From: CAZFER01 sp964517495 | GTDB taxonomy: Bacteria > Hinthialibacterota > Hinthialibacteria > Hinthialibacterales > Hinthialibacteraceae | DNA: 64,000 nt | Assembly (NCBI GenBank): GCA_964517495.1 | Contig: CAZFER010000008.1 | Span: 61,722-125,721 of the forward strand | Direction: 5' to 3' | Position numbers and translations under genes: made by a program | Shown here: positions 1 to 8,416 of the stretch, in pieces | How the letters are laid out: every line of letters starts with the position of its first letter | Position numbering within the stretch: the stretch's first letter is position 1 | Notes under the pieces: generated by a model | Seen by the model: the letters and a program-made list of their open reading frames with translations, nothing else | Database searches by the model: none | What the model was told of the DNA's origin: nothing

Positions 1-197
1 TGATATTCTTATTTGGTTCTTACTTGTTTTTCTCGATACAATATCCATTATTAGGAAATCAAGTTATTCGGGTTAATGAATTAAGTGGTTTTGAAGGCGA
101 AGCAGATACATATGTTGTTTTTCATGATTTAGGTGCCAATTCATCCGAAACAACGGAATCGTTGGTAGCCCTTTATTCGACGGTTGAAGCTGAATGA
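1..197 (+). CDS. C-terminal fragment of a membrane protein, probably an anti-sigma factor
   Basis: An open frame runs in from the left edge and stops at 195-197, overlapping the next start as ATGA. The visible 64 residues begin with a hydrophobic stretch (IFLFGSYLFFSI), followed by about 45 polar residues that would lie on the far side of the membrane. The 4-bp overlap with an RseB/MucB-like gene suggests this is the end of an RseA-like anti-sigma factor, whose outer domain RseB-type proteins bind. That is inferred from context; the fragment itself has no motif I recognise. Confidence 0.6.
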   Translation, partial: IFLFGSYLFFSIQYPLLGNQVIRVNELSGFEGEADTYVVFHDLGANSSETTESLVALYSTVEAE

Positions 198-1297
198 AAT
201 CAAAGAATCGACTAATCCGTTTTTTTATTGCTTTATACATTGGCGTAATTTTGAATTTCTCTTTGAGCGCTAGCGCGACGAATAAAGAAGAAATTGCGTC
301 ATTGTATCTTAAAACACAAGAAACCTTTGTTTCTCTTCCCTATTCGGGGGAATTAATTTTTCGCCGGTATCATGATGGAAAAGAATCAAGCTCCACGATT
401 CGAATAGTCCAAAAATCAGACCGTGAAAAATATGTTGAAGTCGTAAGTCCTGAATCCATTAAAGGATTTGTTTTTTTAAATAAAAAAGATGGGTTTTGGC
501 AGTCTCCATTTGATGACGAATTAAAAGAGAAATTTAAACATTCCAAAGATTCTTTACCTTGGCATATAATTTTTAAACATCCAGAACATTACTCGAGTGA
601 TCGAAAGAGTTTACTACTTAAAAATTATGGTTTTAAGTCAAAAAATGGAAGAAAAATAGCTGGTCATCATACTCAAAAAATATACGTAATCCCTGAACAT
701 AAGTACAGGTTTTCCATTCATATGTGGATAGAATCCGATACCAATATGTTGTTAAAACAGACCATGGTTGATTGTGATGACAAATTAAGGGAGACCTATT
801 TTTTCAAAGAGATAAAAATCAATGATATCTCAAACGAGTTTTTTTCCACGAAAGGACTCGAACTGGTTAGGAAATATGATAAAGACAAAGAAGAAAAAGA
901 GGATGATCCTCCACTCAATTTTCAACCATTGAAGATTGAGTGGCTTCCCCGTGGGTTTGTTTTTTTTGATCAAAATAGATGGCAACGTGATAAAAATATC
1001 ATAATAAATCATACCGTATACAGTGATGGACTGGCGCGGTTATCCATTTTTCAACGTAAGCAATCCGAAAAAGAGATGAAGGAACAAAAGGATAAGCATG
1101 AAGACGAAATCAAATTATTAGAGAGGCATGGCCGTTCAATATATTTTTGTGAAAAAGAAGGCCTTCGAATTTATGCGTTGGGAGATTTGCCTTCAGAAGC
1201 CATTACCTATACGTTGAAAAAGATTCTACGGCAACCGAAGCGTCATGATGATAAAAACTGGGGTAAATGTGGTGAAGAAGACCATCAAAAAAAATGA
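194..1297 (+). CDS. RseB/MucB-like periplasmic regulator of an anti-sigma factor
   Basis: A secreted protein of 367 residues. It has an N-terminal signal peptide (hydrophobic core at about residues 8-27, ending SASA), a LolA-like N-terminal domain (about 30-220), and a smaller C-terminal domain with the pattern typical of MucB/RseB (WLPRGF near 250, then HTVYSDGLARLSIF near 275). RseB-type proteins bind the periplasmic part of an anti-sigma factor and sense envelope damage or mislocalised lipoproteins and LPS. The start overlaps the preceding frame by 4 bp, so the two genes are translationally coupled. The charged insert rich in Lys and Glu around 230-240 is unusual. The family assignment rests on the overall pattern, not on catalytic residues. 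Confidence 0.72.
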   Translation: MKSKNRLIRFFIALYIGVILNFSLSASATNKEEIASLYLKTQETFVSLPYSGELIFRRYHDGKESSSTIRIVQKSDREKYVEVVSPESIKGFVFLNKKDGFWQSPFDDELKEKFKHSKDSLPWHIIFKHPEHYSSDRKSLLLKNYGFKSKNGRKIAGHHTQKIYVIPEHKYRFSIHMWIESDTNMLLKQTMVDCDDKLRETYFFKEIKINDISNEFFSTKGLELVRKYDKDKEEKEDDPPLNFQPLKIEWLPRGFVFFDQNRWQRDKNIIINHTVYSDGLARLSIFQRKQSEKEMKEQKDKHEDEIKLLERHGRSIYFCEKEGLRIYALGDLPSEAITYTLKKILRQPKRHDDKNWGKCGEEDHQKK

Positions 1298-1298
1298 T

Positions 1299-2144
1299 TC
1301 AGCACTTGATTATCTTTACATAAACCAACATCGCCGGACTCACCCATAATATGGAATCCATCATGTCCAAAAATCCCCCGTGGCCAGTGATAGATACTCC
1401 CGAATCTTTTATTCCCTTATCCCGTTTCATGGCTGATTCACACAGATCTCCAAATTGACCAACCATAGACATAAGTAAAGTCACCAGAATGATTTCAATG
1501 TATTGGTGTGGTGTTTCTCGCCAAAGGGTATAACCCCAATAGTTACTTTGAATTATGGAGATAATCAGAATAACCAAAATGGCAAATAAACTCCCGGAAA
1601 ATGCACCTTCCCAGGTTTTCTTGGGACTGATCACGGGTGAGAGGCGGTGTTTTCCAAATAATTGGCCCCCATATAGTGCTCCTGCGTCAGTAAATCCTGA
1701 AATGGCGAGCACAAAGAAGAGGAAAATGCCACCATTTTCCAGGGTTCTAAGATAGACCAGACAACCGAGGGGTATCAAGAGATAAATTAAGGTTAAGCCA
1801 TGAGTTGAAATCGCATAACGAGCTCCTTTGACGGCCCCTTGGATTGTAAATAAACAACTCCCCCAGAAAAAAAAGAACAATGAAGTTAACCACATCGCAA
1901 TTCTAAAATCCATAGGGAGATTTCTTAATACGCTGATTAAAAAGAAAATAATAACAAAGGTGTTTTGCCAAATCATTAGATTTCGTGGTTTTGATACATC
2001 CAGCAATTCATATAGTTCTTCTCGAGCATAAAAAAAGAAATAAGCAACCACGATAGCGGTGAGCCAATGGCCATATTCTGAAAAAATACCCATTAAAAAG
2101 ATCGGTAGAAGAATAAGGGTGGTTATTATACGTCGAGTGTGCAT
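1299..2144 (-). CDS. cdsA: Phosphatidate cytidylyltransferase
   Basis: Makes CDP-diacylglycerol from phosphatidate and CTP, the branch point of phospholipid synthesis, in the inner membrane. The 281 residues form about seven or eight hydrophobic segments. Near the C-terminus the CdsA signature is clear: SPKKTWEGAFSG, then SAMKRDKGIKDSG...GHGGFLDMMDS with the conserved K-D and H-G-G-x-x-D residues. It follows uppS on the same strand, a common bacterial arrangement. Its end lies 1 bp from the end of the convergent RseB-like gene, leaving no room for a terminator. Confidence 0.95.
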   Translation of the reverse strand: MHTRRIITTLILLPIFLMGIFSEYGHWLTAIVVAYFFFYAREELYELLDVSKPRNLMIWQNTFVIIFFLISVLRNLPMDFRIAMWLTSLFFFFWGSCLFTIQGAVKGARYAISTHGLTLIYLLIPLGCLVYLRTLENGGIFLFFVLAISGFTDAGALYGGQLFGKHRLSPVISPKKTWEGAFSGSLFAILVILIISIIQSNYWGYTLWRETPHQYIEIILVTLLMSMVGQFGDLCESAMKRDKGIKDSGVSITGHGGFLDMMDSILWVSPAMLVYVKIIKC

Positions 2145-2235
2145 GGCTGTGGCATTCCATTCATCAACATTTGAAAGGATTAAACCTAATTAATAAACTC
2201 GGGGTTTATTTTTAATTTGTTGGAAGTTACTCAGG

Positions 2236-3036
2236 TTATATTGCCCCGTCAATATCCACACCACCGTATCGGCGATGTCTGCCTTGATATTCGCATAAAG
2301 CCTGAAACAATTGCTCCTTTCGAAAATCCGGCCAAAGTGTTTGTGTTATCCATATTTCAGAATAAGCAATCTGCCACAGGAGGAAATTTGATATTCTCAT
2401 TTCGCCACTGGTTCGAATAAGCAAATCCGGATCAGGAATACCTGCCGTATCAAGATATTGGTCAATGGTTTCAGGCGTTATGGTGTCATGAGATAGAGTA
2501 TGATTATAGGCATTTTGCACAATTTTCTTGATGGCGTCGGTGATTTCCTGCCGGCCACCATAGGAGAGGGCTAGAGTGAGCTGCATTTTATCTCCGTCCT
2601 TGGTTAATTGCCTGGCATGATTCAACGCTTTTTGGACGGGGAAAGAAAGTTCATTCACATGCCCAATGGTATCCAGACGAATATCATTATCTTTCATTTC
2701 ACGCAGCTCCTTCTTGAGAAATGTGCAAAGAAGGATCATCAATGAATTAATTTCATTTTTGGGGCGTTTCCAATTTTCAGCGGAAAAGGCGTAAAGGGTT
2801 AAATAAGGAATATCCAATTGCCGGCAGGTTCTAACTATTTCCCGAACTGATTTGATGCCAGCGCGATGGCCTTCAATCCGGGGTTTTTTCATGGAGCGGG
2901 CCCATCGCCCGTTCCCATCCATAATGATGGCCACATGCCGTGGAAGGCGGTAAAGGTTCACTCCCGCCGCTTCCGCGCTCTGCCTGACCTCATTTTTTTG
3001 CGATGGTTGCGCTTCCACGCCGGTAACACTCGCCAC
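2236..3036 (-). CDS. uppS: Isoprenyl transferase (undecaprenyl diphosphate synthase)
   Basis: A cis-prenyltransferase that makes the C55 lipid carrier for peptidoglycan and LPS. Signature motifs are HVAIIMDGNGRWA, SAENWKRP and, near the C-terminus, RTSGEMRISNFLLWQ...YSEIW. I chose a GTG start at 3036: a GGAG sits 8 nt upstream, and the resulting 266 residues fit the family (about 250). A longer frame could open at a TTG (3108) but adds 24 residues with no homologous counterpart and no ribosome binding site. It lies upstream of cdsA, 91 bp away, and the two are probably co-transcribed. Confidence 0.95.
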   Translation of the reverse strand: MASVTGVEAQPSQKNEVRQSAEAAGVNLYRLPRHVAIIMDGNGRWARSMKKPRIEGHRAGIKSVREIVRTCRQLDIPYLTLYAFSAENWKRPKNEINSLMILLCTFLKKELREMKDNDIRLDTIGHVNELSFPVQKALNHARQLTKDGDKMQLTLALSYGGRQEITDAIKKIVQNAYNHTLSHDTITPETIDQYLDTAGIPDPDLLIRTSGEMRISNFLLWQIAYSEIWITQTLWPDFRKEQLFQALCEYQGRHRRYGGVDIDGAI

Positions 3037-3217
3037 AATTAAAACTCCGTCCAGCCGGATGATAATCCACAAGCGAATTAGTTTATTCAGAAACCCCTTT
3101 TGTATCAATCAAGAGGTGGTAAATATATTTTAAATTTCTCGGCGCTTATACCAATCCCAAAAAGAGATAGGATGTAAATCCGGATATAATTAGCATATAA
3201 AAATAGTCTGCGAATGA

Positions 3218-3242
3218 ATATCATGTTATGGAAACATGATAT
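3218..3242. repeat. Perfect 10-bp inverted repeat upstream of miaA
   Basis: ATATCATGTT and AACATGATAT flank a 5-nt spacer (ATGGA), 28 bp before the miaA start codon. It could be an operator or a hairpin in the leader. It has no T-tract, so it is not a standard terminator. Confidence 0.6.
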
Positions 3243-3270
3243 ACTGATTTAATGTGCGTTCCATGTCATC

Positions 3271-4266
3271 ATGAAGAATACCAGTACCATTTTAATAGAT
3301 CAACATTCGAAGGAATTCACCAAACCCATTTGCGCCATTGTTGGGCCAACCGCGTCTGGCAAAACCGCATTGGCTGTGGAATTGGCGGAATCCATCCAGG
3401 CGGAGATCCTATGCGTAGATGCCATGCAGGTCTACCGTGGGTTGGATATCGGAACAGCAAAACCCACCAAAGACGAGCAGCAAAAAGTTCTCCACCACGG
3501 CATTGATATAGTTTCACCCTTGGAAAACTTTAATGCCTTCCGTTTTGCAGAGTATGCTGAACCCATTTTGCAGCACACCTTGTCGCAGAATCAGCCTCTC
3601 GTATTATGTGGTGGAACGGGTCTTTATTTTCGTGCATTGTTGGAAGGATTTTTTGAGGTTCCCGATCCCAATTCGTCCATTCGTGATAAATTGGCCAGGA
3701 CTTTGGAAGAAAAGGGTTCGAATTCTCTTTACGAGGAGTTAAAGGAAAAAGATCCTTCAGCCGCGGAAGGAATTCATCCCAACGATGCCCGGAGAATACT
3801 CAGGGCATTGGAGATAATGGAACAAACAGGTGAAACAGTCTCTCAGCTACGCCAGAAACAATTGAAGAAACCGTGGATATCGAAAACATTCTTCATTGGA
3901 TTAGATTGGGAGCGGGATGAATTGGACCGGCGAATCGAGGAACGAACGGTGTGGATGTATCAGGCCGGTTTGATTGAAGAAACGCAATGGCTTTTGAAGA
4001 TTGGCTGTGACCGTTATTATACAGTTATGCAAGCGTTGGGTTATAAGGAGTGTGCGGAACATTTACAATCAAAGATTCCGATGCAGGACGCCATTGATTT
4101 AACCATAAAAGGGACACGTCGTTATGCAAGGCGGCAGTTGACCTGGTTCAGGCGTCAGTGGCCAGTCCATTGGATTTCAGTCTCAAATCAAAAAGAATTA
4201 AACGAAATTTGTTACGAATCCTTGCAACTTTGGCGAAACAGTGGTAACAATACCTTTAACAAATAA
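3271..4266 (+). CDS. miaA: tRNA dimethylallyltransferase
   Basis: Transfers a dimethylallyl group to A37 of tRNAs reading UNN codons, the first step towards ms2i6A; the second step is catalysed by MiaB, encoded at 57.3-58.6 kb. The P-loop GPTASGKT is at residues 25-32, followed by DAMQVYRGLDIGTAKP and LCGGTGLYFRALLEG, both typical of MiaA. The C-terminal TRRYARRQLTWFR segment, which contacts tRNA, is intact. The length of 331 is slightly above the family average because of an N-terminal extension of about 17 residues. Only a weak ribosome binding site is visible. hfq follows 66 bp downstream, as in gammaproteobacteria. Confidence 0.96.
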   Translation: MKNTSTILIDQHSKEFTKPICAIVGPTASGKTALAVELAESIQAEILCVDAMQVYRGLDIGTAKPTKDEQQKVLHHGIDIVSPLENFNAFRFAEYAEPILQHTLSQNQPLVLCGGTGLYFRALLEGFFEVPDPNSSIRDKLARTLEEKGSNSLYEELKEKDPSAAEGIHPNDARRILRALEIMEQTGETVSQLRQKQLKKPWISKTFFIGLDWERDELDRRIEERTVWMYQAGLIEETQWLLKIGCDRYYTVMQALGYKECAEHLQSKIPMQDAIDLTIKGTRRYARRQLTWFRRQWPVHWISVSNQKELNEICYESLQLWRNSGNNTFNK

Positions 4267-4332
4267 AACATTCATTGAATAATATTGAAAAAATGATGGA
4301 ATGATTGGCCTTAAAATCGAAAGGGGATAAGA

Positions 4333-4605
4333 ATGGCCGCCAAGAGTGTGATGAATATTCAAGATAGTTTTCTTAATCAGGCTAGACGAGAAAGAATATC
4401 CCTCGATATTCACCTCGTTGATGGTTCGGATTTACACGGAAAGATATCCGCTTTCGACAATTTCACCGTAATCCTTATCAACGATGAACGAGAAGAGCAA
4501 TACCTTATTTACAAACACGCGATTGCAACCGTAATGCCCACCGCAAAAACGCGTGTCCGTTGGAATCAGATGGGTGAGGGTGAAAAACCCCAGCGCAGCC
4601 GTTAA
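4333..4605 (+). CDS. hfq: RNA-binding chaperone Hfq
   Basis: A 90-residue Sm-like protein that forms a hexameric ring and pairs small RNAs with mRNAs. Both Sm motifs are visible: NIQDSFLNQARRERI...VDGSDLHGKISAFDNFTVIL (Sm1) and YLIYKHAIATVMP (Sm2), including the YKHAI signature of the uridine-binding pore. A GGGG lies 8 nt upstream of the start. It lies between miaA and hflX, and a hairpin terminator follows. Its presence means sRNA regulation is likely in this organism. Confidence 0.95.
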   Translation: MAAKSVMNIQDSFLNQARRERISLDIHLVDGSDLHGKISAFDNFTVILINDEREEQYLIYKHAIATVMPTAKTRVRWNQMGEGEKPQRSR

Positions 4606-4680
4606 CACGTCCAAATAGCAGGGGGTTCTCTAAAAAGCGATCTATTTTAAACCGTGAATGCGTAAAAGCCATTGATGGCG

Positions 4681-4716
4681 AAGAAATGCCGGCTTTTTGC
4701 CGGCATTTCTTATTCT
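4681..4716 (+). terminator. Hairpin terminator after miaA-hfq
   Basis: A perfect 13-bp stem (AAGAAATGCCGGC / GCCGGCATTTCTT) closes a TTTTT loop. The 3' arm itself ends in TTTCTT, giving a modest U-rich tail. It separates hfq from hflX. Confidence 0.75.
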
Positions 4717-4865
4717 GTATTGTTTCCAGTTCCCCGATGCATTAAACTATTTATATATCATCGCTTGTTTCCGTGGGATTGCCATTATGTTTCTTTCATG
4801 GAAAAGAGTGAATACCGTGTAACGAAAGAATGATATAACTATCAATACGGAATGCGGAAAGAAAT

Positions 4866-6035
4866 TTGAAAGGTAAACTTTCACCTGCCAAAGAAAAAGC
4901 ATTATTGGTTGCAGCCTATAATGGGAATCTCAACCGGGGTCATGAAGAATACCAGGTCGAGGAGCTGAAAAGTCTGGCCTCTACCGCGGGGGCCAAGGTG
5001 AAGGATGTTTGCGTTCAGCACCTGAAAGCGATTAATCCAGCAACTTATATTGGCAGTGGAAAAATTGAGGAATTAAGAGAGTTAATTTCCCAAAACGATT
5101 ACGAACTCATTTTGTTTAATAGTGATTTAAGCCCCGTCCAACAGCGGAATCTCGAAAAAAAATTAAAACGCAGAATCGTCGACCGTACTGAACTTATTCT
5201 CGACATTTTCGCCCAACATGCTCAGAGCAAAGATGGTAAAATCCAGGTCGAATTGGCCCAACTGCGCTATTTGCGCCCTCGATTAACCGGACGAGGTATA
5301 GATTTATCCCGCCTGGGTGGTGGGATCGGTACCCGGGGGCCGGGTGAAACCAAGCTGGAAATCGACCGGCGGCGGATCGATAATCGCATTGCCCGATTAA
5401 GAAAAGAATGGGATAAAATCCGTTCAAATCGCCGCATGCAAAGAAAATCCCGCTCACGTCAAAACCTTCCCACCGCTGTTTTGGTCGGATATACCAATGC
5501 CGGTAAATCAACGTTGCTGAATCGTTTAACCTCCTCACAAGTGGCAGCACGGGATCAACTGTTTTCTACCGTGGATACCACCACTCGTCGGCTCTATCTT
5601 CCGGATGGGAATCGATTATTAGTTTCCGATACGGTTGGTTTCATCTCAGATTTGCCTGAACCCCTGCTTGCCGCCTTTAAGGCCACTTTGGAAATTGTGG
5701 AAGAAGCCACTTTGCTTATTCATGTCACCGATGCCGGCTCACCCTATCTTGAAGAGCAAATTCACGCTGTACATGAAGTATTAAACAGTCTAGGGTGTAA
5801 TCAAAAACCTGTATTTACGGTTTTTAATAAAAATGATACTGTGACGGATGATTTGATTTTACGAGAGCTGGAAAGGCAAGTTCAACCGAATATACGTTGC
5901 TCTGCCATTAATGATCCCAATTTAAATTCCTTTAAGGAACAATTATCCCAACTGTTGAATACCACCCTTCATCAGGATGATCCTTCCTGGACGAATATGC
6001 ATGAGGAGAGAAGAGATTACGAGAACAAACCATAA
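4866..6035 (+). CDS. hflX: Ribosome-associated GTPase HflX
   Basis: A GTPase of 389 residues that binds 50S or 70S particles and, in studied species, splits stalled ribosomes. The N-terminal HflX domain carries the signature LRPRLTGRGIDLSRLGGGIG followed by TRGPGETKLE (about 137-165). The GTPase domain has a P-loop GYTNAGKS at 208-215, G3 DTVG at 255-258 and G4 NKND at 321-324. The start is TTG with a GGAAAG box 6 nt upstream; there is no ATG in a better position. It completes a miaA-hfq-hflX order but is separated from hfq by a terminator and 260 bp, so it probably has its own promoter. Confidence 0.95.
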   Translation: MKGKLSPAKEKALLVAAYNGNLNRGHEEYQVEELKSLASTAGAKVKDVCVQHLKAINPATYIGSGKIEELRELISQNDYELILFNSDLSPVQQRNLEKKLKRRIVDRTELILDIFAQHAQSKDGKIQVELAQLRYLRPRLTGRGIDLSRLGGGIGTRGPGETKLEIDRRRIDNRIARLRKEWDKIRSNRRMQRKSRSRQNLPTAVLVGYTNAGKSTLLNRLTSSQVAARDQLFSTVDTTTRRLYLPDGNRLLVSDTVGFISDLPEPLLAAFKATLEIVEEATLLIHVTDAGSPYLEEQIHAVHEVLNSLGCNQKPVFTVFNKNDTVTDDLILRELERQVQPNIRCSAINDPNLNSFKEQLSQLLNTTLHQDDPSWTNMHEERRDYENKP

Positions 6036-6119
6036 TGAAACAGCTATTTTATATAAATTATGTTTTTCCCATCGTTTAATTGTTATTAGAGAATTTAAAA
6101 ATAAATAGGTTACAGAGGC

Positions 6120-7688
6120 ATGATCAGGATTCCGCCCGTCAATAAGTTCAAAATTCGACATGAACTTGCTTTTATTATGCTGTTTATTGGATTTGCAATC
6201 ATGTATGGATTGGGACTGATCTATATTGGAAAGATCACCGGAAAATCTTATATAGATGAATTTCTTATCATACTAACGCTTCCCGTTTTTTATGCAGCTT
6301 ATACATACCGGCGAAGGGTATATTTTACATGTTCGGTCTTTGGGTTTTTAATTACCTGTTATGTATTACTGAACATGGATGTCTTTATGGAATCCTCTTT
6401 TCGTTCGCTGATTGCTGTTTCGGTTGTCGTGTTGTTTGCCTCTGAATTTATTCATCAATTGCGAATAGCACGCCAAAAAATGATCCAAGCCCTGGAAGAA
6501 ACCTCCAGAATGAATCAAAGGCTGAAAGAGGAAATATCCGAAAGAAAACGGCTCAAGGAAAGAACCGAGCTCCTATCCATTGCGGTCGAACAAGCCGCGG
6601 AATCCATTGTGGTGACCGATGTGGAAGGCACCATTCAATATGTGAACACGGCCTTTGAAAAAATGACAGGTTATAAATCAGAAGAGGCGATTGGAAAAAA
6701 AGCCAATATTTCGAAAAGCGATAAACATGAGCCTGCCTTTTATAAGCGGATATGGGATACCATCACGAGTGGAAAGATTTGGACAGGCCATATTATCAAC
6801 AAACGCAGAGATGGAACGTTGTATGAAATTGAAAGCACAATCTCTCCCGTACGTGATGAATCCGGGAAAATCATCAACTACGTGGCTGTCATGAGAGATG
6901 TAACGTTAAGGATGGCCTTGGAGGCGGAACTCCGGCTGGGCCAAAAAATGAAAGCCATTGATAAATTAGCCAGTGGAGTGGCCCACGATTTCAATAATTT
7001 ATTGGCGGGGATCATTGGTAATTTAAGTTTGGCAGAACGAAAAGTTCCCAACGAGTTTCATAAATATATAGTAAATGCTAAAAAGGCGTCGGAACGGGCG
7101 GCTGATTTGGTTCGTCAACTCCTTTCATTCAGCCGGTTATCCAAAATCAATCGTCAGCCCACCGATATCAATTCCATTATCCAGCAGACATACAATTTGG
7201 CTCGGCAAACCATCGATTCCTGTATCGAAATAAACGTGGAAATGGACTCGGAGTTGCCGACCATCCTGGCAGATAGTGACCAAATCAATTCGGCTATTAT
7301 GAAATTGTGCTTGAATTCGCGTGATGCGATTATGGAAATTGTAAATGGCGTCAAAAGCATAGAACGGCGGCAAGATCATTTTAAAATAACCCTGCAAACC
7401 ATGACGGAAGAGATTACTCAGGATTTTTGTCAAAATCACACGATCGCTTATCCTGGACATTATGTCGTAATTAAAGTTATTGATAATGGACCTGGTATGG
7501 ATCGAGAAACCATTGAACAAATTTTCGAACCATTTTTTACCACCAAAGAGGTGGGACAGGGAAAAGGTTTGGGATTGGCCAGTGCTTATGGGATTATCAA
7601 ACAGCATAAAGGGTGGATTGATTTGGAGAGTGAATATGGATTGGGAACCACCTTTAACATTTACCTTCCCGTAGATAATAATAGTTGA
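6120..7688 (+). CDS. Membrane-anchored PAS-domain histidine kinase
   Basis: A 522-residue sensor. Hydrophobic segments at about 17-37, 48-62, 69-86 and 94-109 anchor it, a coiled coil follows (116-150), then a PAS/PAC domain (about 152-262, IVVTDVEGTIQYVNTAFEKMTGY). The HisKA box has the phospho-acceptor His289 in GVAHDFNNLLAGI. The ATPase domain has VIDNGPGMD (N and G1 boxes), the F box EPFFTTK and GKGLGLAS (G2). No receiver domain is fused and no response regulator gene is adjacent, so its partner is elsewhere. The HDFNN form is typical of NtrB-like and hybrid kinases. A GAGG precedes the ATG closely. Confidence 0.9.
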   Translation: MIRIPPVNKFKIRHELAFIMLFIGFAIMYGLGLIYIGKITGKSYIDEFLIILTLPVFYAAYTYRRRVYFTCSVFGFLITCYVLLNMDVFMESSFRSLIAVSVVVLFASEFIHQLRIARQKMIQALEETSRMNQRLKEEISERKRLKERTELLSIAVEQAAESIVVTDVEGTIQYVNTAFEKMTGYKSEEAIGKKANISKSDKHEPAFYKRIWDTITSGKIWTGHIINKRRDGTLYEIESTISPVRDESGKIINYVAVMRDVTLRMALEAELRLGQKMKAIDKLASGVAHDFNNLLAGIIGNLSLAERKVPNEFHKYIVNAKKASERAADLVRQLLSFSRLSKINRQPTDINSIIQQTYNLARQTIDSCIEINVEMDSELPTILADSDQINSAIMKLCLNSRDAIMEIVNGVKSIERRQDHFKITLQTMTEEITQDFCQNHTIAYPGHYVVIKVIDNGPGMDRETIEQIFEPFFTTKEVGQGKGLGLASAYGIIKQHKGWIDLESEYGLGTTFNIYLPVDNNS

Positions 7689-7765
7689 TCTCAAAACGGT
7701 TTTGATCCTACCGCCTGACAACAAGATCAGATACAAAGGTAAATTCACAAAATGTATAGGAAAGA

Positions 7766-8404
7766 ATGAAGATTGATTTAAAAGAACTATATGAACACAT
7801 GAAGGCATTTTTTGGACACCGCAATTGGTGGCCTGGTGATACCACTCTGGAAATCATTATCGGTGCGATTCTTACCCAGAACACAGCGTGGAAAAATGTT
7901 GAAAAAGCCTTGGATCGCCTCAAACAAGAGAAAGTTCTCTCTTATAAAGGATTACGCCAATTACCATTGGAAAAACTGGCTGAGTACGTCCGGCCTTCCG
8001 GGTATTACAATCAAAAAGCCAAGAAGATCAAAGCGTTTATCCGTTTTCTCACCGAAGAATATCAAGGCAATATGAAACGCATGTTCCAGGATGATACAGG
8101 TATTTTGAGGGAGAAATTGCTGGCGATTAATGGAATTGGGCCTGAGACGGCAGATTCCATATTGCTTTATGCTGGCGGCCATTATTCATTTGTGATCGAT
8201 CTTTACACGTACCGGGTAATGTCTCGTCATGGCTGGATTGCAGAGAATGCCGATTACCATACCATGCGGGATTTTTTTATGGAGCGTCTTCCCCGGGATT
8301 TGGATTTATATAAGGATTTTCATGCCCAATTTGTGGCAATTGGCCATCATTATTGCCGAAAAACGCCAAATTGCGATGATTGCCCCCTGAACATTTACTT
8401 TTAA
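7766..8404 (+). CDS. Endonuclease III-like HhH-GPD DNA repair protein
   Basis: A 212-residue base-excision-repair glycosylase of the endonuclease III-related group. It has the WWPGDTTLEIIIGAILTQNTAWKNV start, the helix-hairpin-helix INGIGPETADSILLY, and the catalytic Asp145 in FVIDLYTYRV. The lysine that gives Nth its lyase activity is replaced by Glu127 (GIGPETAD), so a monofunctional glycosylase is expected. The C-terminus has only three cysteines (C-x5-C-x2-C in YCRKTPNCDDC) rather than the four of the Nth iron-sulfur loop, and there is no other Cys in the protein. This fits the Nth-related group and not Nth itself. Confidence 0.85.
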   Translation: MKIDLKELYEHMKAFFGHRNWWPGDTTLEIIIGAILTQNTAWKNVEKALDRLKQEKVLSYKGLRQLPLEKLAEYVRPSGYYNQKAKKIKAFIRFLTEEYQGNMKRMFQDDTGILREKLLAINGIGPETADSILLYAGGHYSFVIDLYTYRVMSRHGWIAENADYHTMRDFFMERLPRDLDLYKDFHAQFVAIGHHYCRKTPNCDDCPLNIYF

Positions 8405-8416
8405 ATATCAAAAGCG

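Noticed and set aside
7137..7808. 223-codon antisense frame opposite the histidine kinase
   Set aside because: It is fully covered by the kinase's HisKA and ATPase domains, has no domain, and begins past the kinase stop without a ribosome binding site.
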